Shown: one piece after another, positions 17,074-25,167 of the stretch | Position numbering within the stretch: position 1 is the stretch's first letter | How the letters are laid out: each line of letters starts with the position of its first letter | Assembly: GCF_016595505.1 (NCBI RefSeq) | Contig: NZ_JAENIL010000047.1 | Span: 1-59,967 of the forward strand | Reading direction: 5' to 3' | DNA: 59,967 nt | Origin: Pelagicoccus mobilis | GTDB taxonomy: Bacteria; Verrucomicrobiota; Verrucomicrobiia; Opitutales; Opitutaceae | Notes under the pieces: generated by a model | The model's input: only the letters and a program-made list of their open reading frames with translations | What the model was told of the DNA's origin: nothing | The model's database searches: none | Translations under genes and position numbers: made by a program

Positions 17074-19266
17074 ATGTCTGCTTCTATTTTGGAATCGCTG
17101 TGTGGTGTGTGGATCGGCCCGGAGGGGGAGGCTCATTTGACTTGGGCGACTCCGGACGGGAGCCGTAAGGAGGAGCGAAAGCCGTTTGTCCCCTTTGTTT
17201 GGGGACGCGATGAGAATACGTGGGCGACGGAAGAAGGACTGATTGCGGAACGGTTGTCGGGGGATGGCGAATACGACCATTTGGTGCGCTTTCAATCGCT
17301 CGAGGGTTATCAGTCTTTCGTCAAGCAGCACGGTCGCAGTGGTTCGATCGACTGGATCCGGTTGCTTGAAAGCCAGTTCCTGATGGAGCAACGGATGCGG
17401 CTGTTTGGCGATATGCACTTTTCTCAGCTTCGCCGGATGCAGCTGGACATCGAGACGGCTTGTGAAGTCGAGGGTGGTTTCAGTAGCCCGACACGGAAAG
17501 GGGATCGTGTGTTGGCGATAGGGCTCCAGTGTGGGGAACGAGTCGAGACGCTCGTTCTTGAAGAGCGAACGGATGCCGGTGAGCGCACGTTGCTGAAGCG
17601 GCTGAACGAGTGTATTCAGGAGATGGATCCGGACGTGATTGAGGGGCACAATATCTTCAAGTTTGACCTGGACTATCTGCATCGCCGAGCGAAGCGTTTC
17701 AAGCTGGCGGTCAATTGGGGGCGCTATGGGCAGGTGGCGAAGTTTCGCAAGACTCGGATCCGAGTGGCCGAGCGTATGATCGACTACACGCGTTGCGACA
17801 TCCCGGGGCGCTCGGTGGTGGATACCTATTTGTTGGTTCAAATTTTCGACATCACCACGCGCGAGCTGATGTCCTACGGCCTGAAGGATGTGGCGAAGTA
17901 TTTCGGGGTGACGTCTCAGGAGGGGGAGGAACGAACCTATATCGAGGGATCGAAGATCCAGTACATGTTTGATGATGACCGGGAGACGTTTTTGTCGTAC
18001 CTCCGCGATGATTTGAGAGAGACGAAGGGGGTGGCGGATCGTTTATTGCCGACTTATTTCGAGCAAGCGAAGGCGTTCCCGACGACTTTGCAGGAGGCCT
18101 GTCTCCGAGGATCGGCGAGCAAGGTGGATCTGGTTTTTCAGGAGGAGTATTACCATGCGCGTGCGGCGTGCCCGATTCCCGGAGAGGTGAGCGCGTTTGA
18201 GGGTGGCTATACGGCGAGCTTCGAAGAGGGGGTGTTCGAACGCGTGCTTCATTTTGACGTAGCTTCCCTTTATCCGAGCTTGCTGCTTTTGATCGGGCGA
18301 AATCCTAAGCGGGATCATTTGGGTGTGTTCATCCCGATGTTGAAGCGTTTGCGGGAGTACCGTTTGAAGTACAAGAAGCTGGCTCGCGAGACGGAGGATT
18401 TGTCATTGGCTAGCGAATACAATGCTCGGCAGGCTAGCTTTAAGATCTTGATCAATTCCTTTTATGGATACCTCGGCTTTTCGGGGGCGCGATTTGGCGA
18501 CGCGGCTTTAGCGGCTGAGGTGACGGCTAAGGGGCGCGAAATTTTGCAATCGCTAATTGAGTTCTTTAAGAACGCTGGCTGTGAGCCTTTGGAAGCGGAT
18601 ACGGATGGTATCTATGTCTCTGCCGGCGAGTACTTTGATCGCGAGGAGGAACTGTTGGGACTAGCTCAGAAGGGACTGCCGAAAGGGATCGAATTGGAAT
18701 ACGATGGCAAGTACCGTTCGATGTTCTGCTACAAGGCGAAGAACTACGCTTTGTTTGACGGGGAGAAGGTGACAATTCGAGGTTCCGCGCTTCGATCGCG
18801 AGGAATCGAGCCGTTTTTGAAGGATCTCACTTGGAAGCTCATTTATTGTTTGCTTGGAGCGAGCAAGGACGATCCCGCTCGCTTAGCTCTCGATGTAGAG
18901 AAGAGAATCGAGGCTCAAGAGATGCCGGTAAGGCAGATCGCAAAGTCGGAGGTGCTGAGCCAAAACCCTGAGGCTTACCAGAAGAAGATCGAGGCAGGCG
19001 GGAAGCCGCGTCGGGCTTCATTGGAAGTGGCGCTTAAGATGGAGAGGGAAGTGGCTATGGGGGACCGTGTGTCCTACTTTATTTTGCCCAAGCAGAAAGG
19101 GCAAACGTCTGATTGGCAAAGAGCGTATCCGGTGGACGGTTACGACAAGGATTCGATGGGATATGATCCTACGTATTATATAAAAAAACTGAATGATTGG
19201 CGGAAGCGTTATGCTCCGTTTTGTCCCGCGTTGCTCGAGAATCCGGACCAGGGGGAGCTTTTCTGA
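17074..19266 (+). CDS. Family B DNA polymerase (Pol II-like)
   Basis: 730 aa. The 3'-5' exonuclease shows Exo I DIET (about residue 125), Exo II NIFKFDLDYL (about 193) and Exo III YLRDD (about 309). The polymerase motifs are A DVASLYPSL (about 395), B KILINSFYGYLG (about 457) and C DTDG (about 509). All acidic catalytic residues are present, so both activities should be intact. Length is close to E. coli PolB (783 aa). B-family polymerases are uncommon in bacteria and usually serve in damage bypass or replication restart; that role here is inferred. ATG 17074 is preferred to a TTG 6 nt upstream. No LexA-like box is evident in the short upstream gap, which is filled by a family B palindrome. 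Confidence 0.9.
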   Translation: MSASILESLCGVWIGPEGEAHLTWATPDGSRKEERKPFVPFVWGRDENTWATEEGLIAERLSGDGEYDHLVRFQSLEGYQSFVKQHGRSGSIDWIRLLESQFLMEQRMRLFGDMHFSQLRRMQLDIETACEVEGGFSSPTRKGDRVLAIGLQCGERVETLVLEERTDAGERTLLKRLNECIQEMDPDVIEGHNIFKFDLDYLHRRAKRFKLAVNWGRYGQVAKFRKTRIRVAERMIDYTRCDIPGRSVVDTYLLVQIFDITTRELMSYGLKDVAKYFGVTSQEGEERTYIEGSKIQYMFDDDRETFLSYLRDDLRETKGVADRLLPTYFEQAKAFPTTLQEACLRGSASKVDLVFQEEYYHARAACPIPGEVSAFEGGYTASFEEGVFERVLHFDVASLYPSLLLLIGRNPKRDHLGVFIPMLKRLREYRLKYKKLARETEDLSLASEYNARQASFKILINSFYGYLGFSGARFGDAALAAEVTAKGREILQSLIEFFKNAGCEPLEADTDGIYVSAGEYFDREEELLGLAQKGLPKGIELEYDGKYRSMFCYKAKNYALFDGEKVTIRGSALRSRGIEPFLKDLTWKLIYCLLGASKDDPARLALDVEKRIEAQEMPVRQIAKSEVLSQNPEAYQKKIEAGGKPRRASLEVALKMEREVAMGDRVSYFILPKQKGQTSDWQRAYPVDGYDKDSMGYDPTYYIKKLNDWRKRYAPFCPALLENPDQGELF

Positions 19267-19280
19267 ATTAGGAATTTAGA

Positions 19281-19751
19281 ATGAAGAACGAAGAAGTCGA
19301 CGAGGTGATTCGGAAGTTGGGCTTGGAGCCCCTCGCAGAGGAGGGGGGATGGTTTCGACGGATCCATACTGGGGCAGCTGGTGATGCTGGGCGGCCGATT
19401 TGCACGACGATCTACGCTTTGTTTACGAGAGAACAGTTTTCGGCTTTGCATCGCTTGGATGCCGTCGAGCAGTTCTTCTTTCTCGATGGGGATGCGTTTG
19501 AGGTATTTCGCATCGATGCGGATGGTAAAGGTAGGACCGAGTTCTTGGGGCAGGACTCGCCACATCAGGTGTTTGAAGCTGGTTGTTGGTTTGGCGGGAT
19601 ACCTGTTGAGGGAGGGACGTTTGACTGGTCCTTGATCAGCTGTGTTGTGACCCCGGGATTCGAATGGGCCGGGTTCGAGATCGGGCAACGAAATGAGTTG
19701 TTGAAGATGTATCCGAAATTTGAGGAAGAGATTATCCGGCTGACCCGCTAA
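19281..19751 (+). CDS. Cupin_5 (DUF985) family protein
   Basis: 156 aa, a single cupin domain: EEGGWFRRIHTG, then TTIYALFTREQFSALHRLDAVEQFFFLDGDAFEVF, FEAGCWFGGIPVEGG and ISCVVTPGFEWAGFEIG. This order is the DUF985 signature; the conserved HRLDAVEQF His and Glu would line the barrel. Function is not established; sugar or metabolite binding has been proposed for the family. It lies 14 bp after the polymerase gene on the same strand, possibly co-transcribed. The start region GAATGAAGAACGAAGAAGT is shared with a repeat near the tRNA at 59771-59791 (see findings). Confidence 0.8.
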   Translation: MKNEEVDEVIRKLGLEPLAEEGGWFRRIHTGAAGDAGRPICTTIYALFTREQFSALHRLDAVEQFFFLDGDAFEVFRIDADGKGRTEFLGQDSPHQVFEAGCWFGGIPVEGGTFDWSLISCVVTPGFEWAGFEIGQRNELLKMYPKFEEEIIRLTR

Positions 19752-19784
19752 TGTGTTCTTTTATGGGGAACCCGTTTGGGGGAA

Positions 19785-19849
19785 GGGCAACGCTTGTCGT
19801 TGCCGCGGAGACTAACTCAAACCACTGCGGCAACGACGGAGCGTTGCCC
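19785..19849. repeat. Perfect long palindrome between convergent genes
   Basis: GGGCAACGCT-tg-TCGTTGCCGC ... GCGGCAACGA-cgg-AGCGTTGCCC: two 10-bp perfect arms on each side. It sits 2 bp from the stop of the minus-strand fusion gene and 34 bp after the cupin stop, so it probably also acts as a two-way transcription barrier. Confidence 0.75.
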
Positions 19850-19851
19850 TC

Positions 19852-21507
19852 CTAGGGCTTTTTTCTGACAAATATCGGGTAGGGGGAGTGCGGATTGCCT
19901 TGAGGGTGTGGCTCCATGTAGGTCGAAAATTTTTCTGGGAACAGATCGTTGAACCATGAGAGCACAAGCTCTACCTCTTCCTGGGCCCCCGAGTGGGTGG
20001 GGTAGAGCGTGATCGATAGAAGCCCCCCGGGCTTGAGGAGTTGGAGGCTAGCCTTCAGAGCTTGGATGGTGGTGTCCGACTTGGTTATCAGAGTTGGGTC
20101 TCCACCGGGCAGGAAGCCGAGGTTGAAAACGATCGAGGAAATATTCCCATGAAATTCGGATGGGATGGTTTCCAGTAGGTTCTCATGCCCGGCGTGGTAC
20201 AGTGTGACGCGAGAGTCGAGTTGATGCTTTTCGAGGCGTTGACGCGTGGTTTCGAGCGCTTGCGTCTGTATGTCGAACGCGAATACGTGTCCCTCGGAGG
20301 TGACTGATTCGGCTAGCCATTGAGTATCGTGACCGTTGCCGGCCGTCGCATCTATGACTAGGTCGCCATTTGATAGGTGTTTGAGAACCTCCGCTTTTGC
20401 TACCTCGGTGGCGATCCAGCGTTTCGGTTTGCTGTTTTTTGTTTTTAGAAAACGTGAGGGGAGCGTTTCGCTTGGAAGCTGCGTGTCCGTTGAGGCAGCG
20501 GAGGCGATCTGAAGGTGTTGGCTTAAAGCTCCTGCGAAGTAGGGAATCTGAAGGGATCCTTTGCTGCCGAATCCGTTGAAGGCGATTATTTGAGGGGTTT
20601 CAGGATGAGGCCCGACGACAGGATAGGCTCCTGCGGTGGCAGGGCGCACTCCGGCTCGAATCTGTTCGAAGCTCCAGTTCCCGGGGCCGAAGTGTTGATT
20701 CAGGAAGCTCTCGATTTCGGCGACTCCAGCCTCATCAGGAGTATCGCTCGCGTCATCCCAATTGTAAGTGGCGCCGACTTGGATGATCCCGTCGTGACGA
20801 GGGACGATGAATTTCCCTTTGATTATGATCTTGGAATCGCGTGACAAGCACGCTCCCACGAGTTTGATGCTGGCGATGATCCCCTTGGCCGGTTTGTAGG
20901 GGACGAACTGGAAGTGAGGATTTCCTGTGGCAAGGTGGCCCTCGGCAAAAATAGCGTGTCTGGCGGTTCGTCCACGAAATTCGACTGCACTCTCGGTGAC
21001 CGAGATATCGTCGTAGTTGAAGCTCGAAGACAGCAGACGGTCTTGGGATTGAAGCTCGCCGTGAATTGTGTCGAGAAGGGTGTTGGTATCTAAGTATCCG
21101 GCTTCAGGGATTGTGAAGTGGTCTTCCGCTGAGTCGCCGACCCAACGCTGGTAATTTGGATCGTCGAGGCGTTTCTGCCAGAAGCTTTTCTCTTGATCGT
21201 TTACGAGCTCACGGTGGATGGATCGCGGGTGGAAGAATTGCTTGCCGAACTTTGATTCGAGTTCTTGGTAGTAGGCCTTCGCGTGAGGAATCAATTTGCC
21301 AGCCTGCCAGATCAGTTTCAGGCGCTTTCCGCCGATCGGATTGATAAGACCAGCCGCGACTCGAGAGCAGCGTGACTTTTGGGGATCGTTGACGAGGAGT
21401 ATTTGCTTGCCTGCTGAGTGTAGTCGTTCGGCGAGGATGGTGCCTGCTAGCCCTCCGCCGAAGATGATGGCGTCGTGGTGTTTGGGACTGGAGGGAGGGT
21501 TTGTCAA
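19852..21507 (-). CDS. Fusion: FAD oxidoreductase + MnmM/YtqB-type tRNA methyltransferase (MnmC analogue)
   Basis: 551 aa from TTG 21507. Residues about 11-335 form a DAO-type FAD oxidoreductase: AIIFGGGLAG nucleotide loop, VAAGLINPIGGKRLK, and IRAGVRPATAGAYPVVGPHP with FNGFGSKGSLQIPY near the end, as in MnmC(o) and glycine oxidase. Residues about 363-551 are a class I methyltransferase with DATAGNGHDT (386-395), VFAFDIQTQALE, AGHENLLE and FNLGFLPGGD (461-470). These are hallmarks of YtqB/MnmM (PF06962), which methylates nm5s2U in tRNA. E. coli MnmC pairs the same two chemistries (cmnm5U to nm5U to mnm5U) but with an unrelated N-terminal methyltransferase. I infer both wobble-uridine steps in one protein. 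An earlier TTG at 21567 would overlap aroK. No SD is seen. Confidence 0.8.
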   Translation of the reverse strand: MTNPPSSPKHHDAIIFGGGLAGTILAERLHSAGKQILLVNDPQKSRCSRVAAGLINPIGGKRLKLIWQAGKLIPHAKAYYQELESKFGKQFFHPRSIHRELVNDQEKSFWQKRLDDPNYQRWVGDSAEDHFTIPEAGYLDTNTLLDTIHGELQSQDRLLSSSFNYDDISVTESAVEFRGRTARHAIFAEGHLATGNPHFQFVPYKPAKGIIASIKLVGACLSRDSKIIIKGKFIVPRHDGIIQVGATYNWDDASDTPDEAGVAEIESFLNQHFGPGNWSFEQIRAGVRPATAGAYPVVGPHPETPQIIAFNGFGSKGSLQIPYFAGALSQHLQIASAASTDTQLPSETLPSRFLKTKNSKPKRWIATEVAKAEVLKHLSNGDLVIDATAGNGHDTQWLAESVTSEGHVFAFDIQTQALETTRQRLEKHQLDSRVTLYHAGHENLLETIPSEFHGNISSIVFNLGFLPGGDPTLITKSDTTIQALKASLQLLKPGGLLSITLYPTHSGAQEEVELVLSWFNDLFPEKFSTYMEPHPQGNPHSPYPIFVRKKP

Positions 21508-21551
21508 AATTGGGTAGACTATGAGGGCTTGGACCTTTTGGGTGCAAGAAG

Positions 21552-22085
21552 ATGAACAATAAGCCAAACCTTTACCTCGTGGGTTTTATGGGGACCGGGA
21601 AAAGTACGGTCGGCCGCCAGGTCGCTCAGCGCATGGGCTTGGAGTTCATCGATAGTGATCACGCGATCGAAGCGGCGCAAGGGAAGTCGATCCCGGAGAT
21701 TTTTGCGGAAAAAGGTGAAGCGGCATTTCGCGAGATGGAGCGCGCGTTTGTCGATTCGGGCCATGCGAGGGAGGGCTGCCTTGTTTCTTGTGGGGGGGGA
21801 CTCTCGGTCCAGCCGGGAATGATGGACGTGCTGAAGGGGAAGGGTTTGGTCTTTTCGTTGATGGCGACAGCCAAGGGAATTTACGAGCGCACTCGTCACA
21901 ACTCGAACCGGCCGTTGCTGCAGGTGGAAGATCCGCTGGCGGAGATCGAGAAGCTTTTGGCGAAGAGAGATCCTATCTATCGTGAGGCGCATTGCTGCAT
22001 TTTAACCGAAGGCCGTACGGTGAGCGAAGTGGTGGGACATGTGTGTCGCTCCTACAAGCTTGAAGCCGGCCAATGGGGGCGATGA
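21552..22085 (+). CDS. aroK: Shikimate kinase
   Basis: 177 aa; phosphorylates shikimate in aromatic amino-acid synthesis. Walker A GFMGTGKST (residues 11-19), FIDSDHAIE with the substrate Asp, the FREMER shikimate-binding Arg, VSCGGG (Walker-B-like), and the lid segment NSNRPLL. All key residues are present. ATG 21552 lies 44 bp from the divergent oxidoreductase-methyltransferase start. It overlaps queG by 13 bp, so the two are probably co-translated although their pathways differ. Confidence 0.92.
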   Translation: MNNKPNLYLVGFMGTGKSTVGRQVAQRMGLEFIDSDHAIEAAQGKSIPEIFAEKGEAAFREMERAFVDSGHAREGCLVSCGGGLSVQPGMMDVLKGKGLVFSLMATAKGIYERTRHNSNRPLLQVEDPLAEIEKLLAKRDPIYREAHCCILTEGRTVSEVVGHVCRSYKLEAGQWGR

Positions 22086-23293
22086 TCGCTGGGGCGGAGA
22101 AGGAGGCCTTGCGCGAGTCGATCCAAGCGCTTGGCTTTGATGCGGTGCGGTTCACCGATTTGGGCCCGATTTCCGACAGCCGCCTGCAAGAATGGATTGA
22201 TGCGGGATTCCATGCGGATATGCATTGGTTGGCCCGCTCGATCGAGAAGCGGCTGAATCCCGATTTTGTATTAGAAGGGGCTTGTTCGGTGATCATGCTA
22301 GGGGTCAATTATCTCCCCCCAGAAGGTGAGACCGCTCGTAGTCAGACTGGATTTGCCAAATACTCGCTGTATTTGGATTACCACGACACTGTGTTGGCTG
22401 GGTTGAAGGAGCTGGGCGGATTGCTGGAAGATCGGTTTGGGCTTGGACCGAGAGAGTATCGCTACTACACGGATACGGGACCAGTCATGGAGCGTGGCTG
22501 GGCCGCAGCGGCTGGTATGGGGTGGCAAGGGAAGAATGGGATGTTGATCTCTAAGGAGCATGGCAACTGGCTGTTGCTCGCTACCGTTTTTGTGCCGCTG
22601 GAGATCGAGGCGGATGGAGGCTTGAAAAAGCGGACGCGTCCTTCTTTGGAAAAGACGGATCATCTTGGTTTGCTGTGCGGCAAGTGTACCCGCTGTTTGG
22701 ATGCGTGTCCGACGGGAGCTATTGTGAAGCCTGGGATTTTGGATACGCGAAAGTGTATCTCTTATCAAACGATCGAAAACAAGGGTGTGATTCCTCGCGA
22801 GCTGAGGTCGAAGTTTGGCGGACGCGTTTATGGATGTGACATATGCTTGGACGTTTGTCCTTGGAATCGTTTTGCGGAGGCGGGGCGATTGGAGTTGCTA
22901 GACGCTCGTTATGCGGCCGCGGATTTGGGGCTGCTCGACTTGCTTCGCATGGATATCGAAACCTTTCGCGAAGTGTTCAGGAAAATGCCGGTGAAACGTA
23001 CGAAGCACCGTGGGTTGAAGCGCAACGCCTGTATCGCCGCAGGGAATTTGCTGAGATCAGAGGACTGGTGGCCGGAAGAGGATGACGAATGTGAGGGCTT
23101 TTTGAGCGAGGTGAAGACTGAGTTGCTTCGACTCGCTCGGAAGGACGAAGAGGCTTTGGTTCGCGCGCATGCCGTTTGGGCGGTGTATCAGCTTTGTGGA
23201 GTTGAGACTGAGGAGCTGTTGGCGGAGGCTCGCTTGGGCGAGCAAGATGACATCGTGATGGAGGAGTATCAGGCTGGTGGGGACGCGGGCTGA
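22073..23293 (+). CDS. queG: Epoxyqueuosine reductase
   Basis: 406 aa; reduces epoxyqueuosine to queuosine in tRNA using cobalamin and two 4Fe-4S clusters. Seen: YHDTVLAGLKELG and YTDTGPVMERGWAAAAGMGWQGKNGMLI (cobalamin/active-site region, with the catalytic Asp in TDTGP), ferredoxin motif CGKCTRCLDACP and second cluster CDICLDVCPWNRFA. The C-terminus has HEAT-like helices (LVRAHAVWAVYQLCG), usual in full-length QueG. ATG 22073 overlaps aroK; an ATG at 22082 is an alternative. The stop codon (23291-23293) lies inside a family B palindrome. Confidence 0.93.
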   Translation: MGAMIAGAEKEALRESIQALGFDAVRFTDLGPISDSRLQEWIDAGFHADMHWLARSIEKRLNPDFVLEGACSVIMLGVNYLPPEGETARSQTGFAKYSLYLDYHDTVLAGLKELGGLLEDRFGLGPREYRYYTDTGPVMERGWAAAAGMGWQGKNGMLISKEHGNWLLLATVFVPLEIEADGGLKKRTRPSLEKTDHLGLLCGKCTRCLDACPTGAIVKPGILDTRKCISYQTIENKGVIPRELRSKFGGRVYGCDICLDVCPWNRFAEAGRLELLDARYAAADLGLLDLLRMDIETFREVFRKMPVKRTKHRGLKRNACIAAGNLLRSEDWWPEEDDECEGFLSEVKTELLRLARKDEEALVRAHAVWAVYQLCGVETEELLAEARLGEQDDIVMEEYQAGGDAG

Positions 23294-23306
23294 AGCGCCG
23301 CGCTAC
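23284..23306. repeat. REP-like palindrome, family B copy 2
   Basis: CGCGGGCTGAAGCGCCGCGC-TACC lies between convergent queG and the thioesterase gene. It supplies the queG TGA stop codon and touches the stop codon of the thioesterase. Confidence 0.75.
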
Positions 23307-23705
23307 CTAGAATTTTGATTCGATCGCGTCTCGGAAGAAGGCGGGCGGTTTGGTGGGGCGACCATCGGGGGTCATGAAGGCGTGGGTGGTTGAGGCGGTG
23401 CAGAGGAGTTCTTCGCCGCGCTTCACTTCGTATTGAATCTTTATTTTTAGGAAGGGCTTCTCGCTGATCCGGGTGTGAACGGTGATACGGTCGTCGTATT
23501 TGGCGGGCCGTTTGTATTGGACGTCTACGGAGAGGACCGGGAGCATGAGTCCGCGGTCTTCGATTTCTTTGTAGGGAAGGCCGTTTTCGCGAAGGAGTTC
23601 GGTGCGTCCGATTTCAAGCCAAGGCAGGTAGTTGGCGTGATAGACGATACCCATCATGTCGGTTTCGGCGTAGCGTACTTGGATTTCGGAGACGCTTTCG
23701 ATCAT
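23307..23705 (-). CDS. YbgC/4HBT-family acyl-CoA thioesterase
   Basis: 132-aa hot-dog protein. RYAETDMMGIVYHANYLPWLEIGRTELLRENG is the 4-hydroxybenzoyl-CoA thioesterase signature, with the catalytic Asp in AETD and the HANY loop. VQYKRPAKYDDRITVHT and TTHAFMTPDGRPTKPP complete the fold. It hydrolyses acyl-CoA or acyl-ACP thioesters; YbgC works with Tol-Pal in proteobacteria, but no tol genes are next to it here. ATG 23705 gives the standard N-terminus; an in-frame GTG at 23744 adds 13 residues. Confidence 0.88.
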   Translation of the reverse strand: MIESVSEIQVRYAETDMMGIVYHANYLPWLEIGRTELLRENGLPYKEIEDRGLMLPVLSVDVQYKRPAKYDDRITVHTRISEKPFLKIKIQYEVKRGEELLCTASTTHAFMTPDGRPTKPPAFFRDAIESKF

Positions 23706-23757
23706 GGAGGGAAGAAAGGGGCCGAGGAGTCGTGTGACAAGCACGCTCGCGCTCTTT

Positions 23758-24954
23758 TTAGGCGCCTTCGGCGAGCCGCAAAGGGGCGTCGAGATCGTCG
23801 ACGCTTGGGTCGATGGTGATATCCCAGCGGTTGAAGAGTAGTTCCGCCGACTGTAGCCAGGTGTTGCGGCGTGCCCAGGAGCGGCCGTTGCGGCCCATTT
23901 TTTCGCGTAGTTCCTTGTTTTGGATCAGCTTGGCGAAGGCTTCGGTGAGTTCGTTGCCGTTTTCCGGTTCGACCAAGATTCCGTTTTCGCCGTGGGAGAC
24001 TGCTTCTGCGACACCGCCGATGCGGTGGGCGATGATGGGGAGTCCGTGGGCCGCGGCTTCGAGGTAGACGAGTCCGAAGCCTTCTACGCTTTTGCGGTAG
24101 TTCACGCTCGTCATGGAGAAGATGTCGGCGCGGGCGTAGAGGTCCTCCAGCTGTTCGGTGGAGACGTCGCCGAAGAAGGTGACTCCGAAGTCCGCTTTAT
24201 CGGCAAGTCGCTCGAGCTCTTGCACGTAGCCGTGCTTTTTCTTTCCGGTGCCGACGACCCAGAAGGATATCTGGCGTCGAAGGGAGCGGGGGAGTTTGAG
24301 TAGGGCGTTGAGGATGAAGGCTTGCCCTTTGCGGGGGTGGAGCCGTCCGACGGTGAGGATGTGCACGCGTTTCGAGCTTTGGCTGGAGCGCTCTTCCAGT
24401 TCGGCGAAGTCAGATCGAAGCGCGCAAGGGGTGAGGTAGGTTTTGCGTCTGGCTCCTGGGAAGTGTTGCTTGAGTAGCCCGTGGGTGAACTCCGATGGGG
24501 TGCTGATGCGGTCGGCCTTTTTGATCAGGGCGTTGACGGCCATGCGTTTGCCGGGGTGCGAGTAGAAGGTTTGGATCTCGGAGCCGTGGAAGGTCAGGAT
24601 GAGTTTGGCCGGCTTGAAGGTCTTGAAGAACTGGAGGTGGCACATGGCCAGGATGGGGCCAGGCTCGCAGAGGTAGAGGATGGCGTTGCGGAGGCGGTGC
24701 CGCTCGCGGATCATTTCCATCGCGAGCCGGATTTGGCAGGTGAGGTCTTGGCTGCCTTTGAGGTCGAGTCTTCGTATGCGAAAAGGGTAGTTTTGCTCTG
24801 ACTTTTCCTCGGTTTGCGGCGCCCAGACTTCTACGGCGCGTCCGAGCTTGGAGGCAGCCCGGGCGATCTCTTCCGTGAAGGTCGCAATCCCGCCTTTCGT
24901 GGGAGCGAACTCGTGTGTGAGTATCAGGATCGGCGCGTTGGCGTTTACTTCCAT
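23758..24954 (-). CDS. GT4-family glycosyltransferase
   Basis: 398 aa with the two Rossmann halves of a GT-B enzyme. N-terminal acceptor half: LILTHEFAPTKGGIATFTEEIARAA, LTFHGSE and STPSEFTHGLL. C-terminal donor half: ILTVGRLHPRKGQAFIL, ISFWVVGTGKKKHGYVQELERLA and FGLVYLEAAAHGLPIIAHRIGG, where the E-x7-E nucleotide-sugar motif is visible (SVEGFGLVYLEAA). No membrane helix, so cytosolic. Likely transfers sugar to a surface polysaccharide or lipid; donor and acceptor cannot be read. It is 52 bp upstream of the thioesterase gene and may share its transcript. Confidence 0.87.
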   Translation of the reverse strand: MEVNANAPILILTHEFAPTKGGIATFTEEIARAASKLGRAVEVWAPQTEEKSEQNYPFRIRRLDLKGSQDLTCQIRLAMEMIRERHRLRNAILYLCEPGPILAMCHLQFFKTFKPAKLILTFHGSEIQTFYSHPGKRMAVNALIKKADRISTPSEFTHGLLKQHFPGARRKTYLTPCALRSDFAELEERSSQSSKRVHILTVGRLHPRKGQAFILNALLKLPRSLRRQISFWVVGTGKKKHGYVQELERLADKADFGVTFFGDVSTEQLEDLYARADIFSMTSVNYRKSVEGFGLVYLEAAAHGLPIIAHRIGGVAEAVSHGENGILVEPENGNELTEAFAKLIQNKELREKMGRNGRSWARRNTWLQSAELLFNRWDITIDPSVDDLDAPLRLAEGA

Positions 24955-25167
24955 TTTATCGTCAGCTCCAAGGCGGGGTTTGGCTTGGAGACGGAGCGAT
25001 AGCAGGGGATGTGATTTGAGGAATCAATCTAAAAAGGAAGGGGGGCCTGTTGGGGCTTGAAACGCAATGTGGCATTTTTGAAACAGGCGTCAGGTCTTAT
25101 ACTTGTGGTCCGCTGGCTGCTTTTGCTGTTTACAAGCTGCTCAGTCGGTCCATTTTTCACGCTCTAC

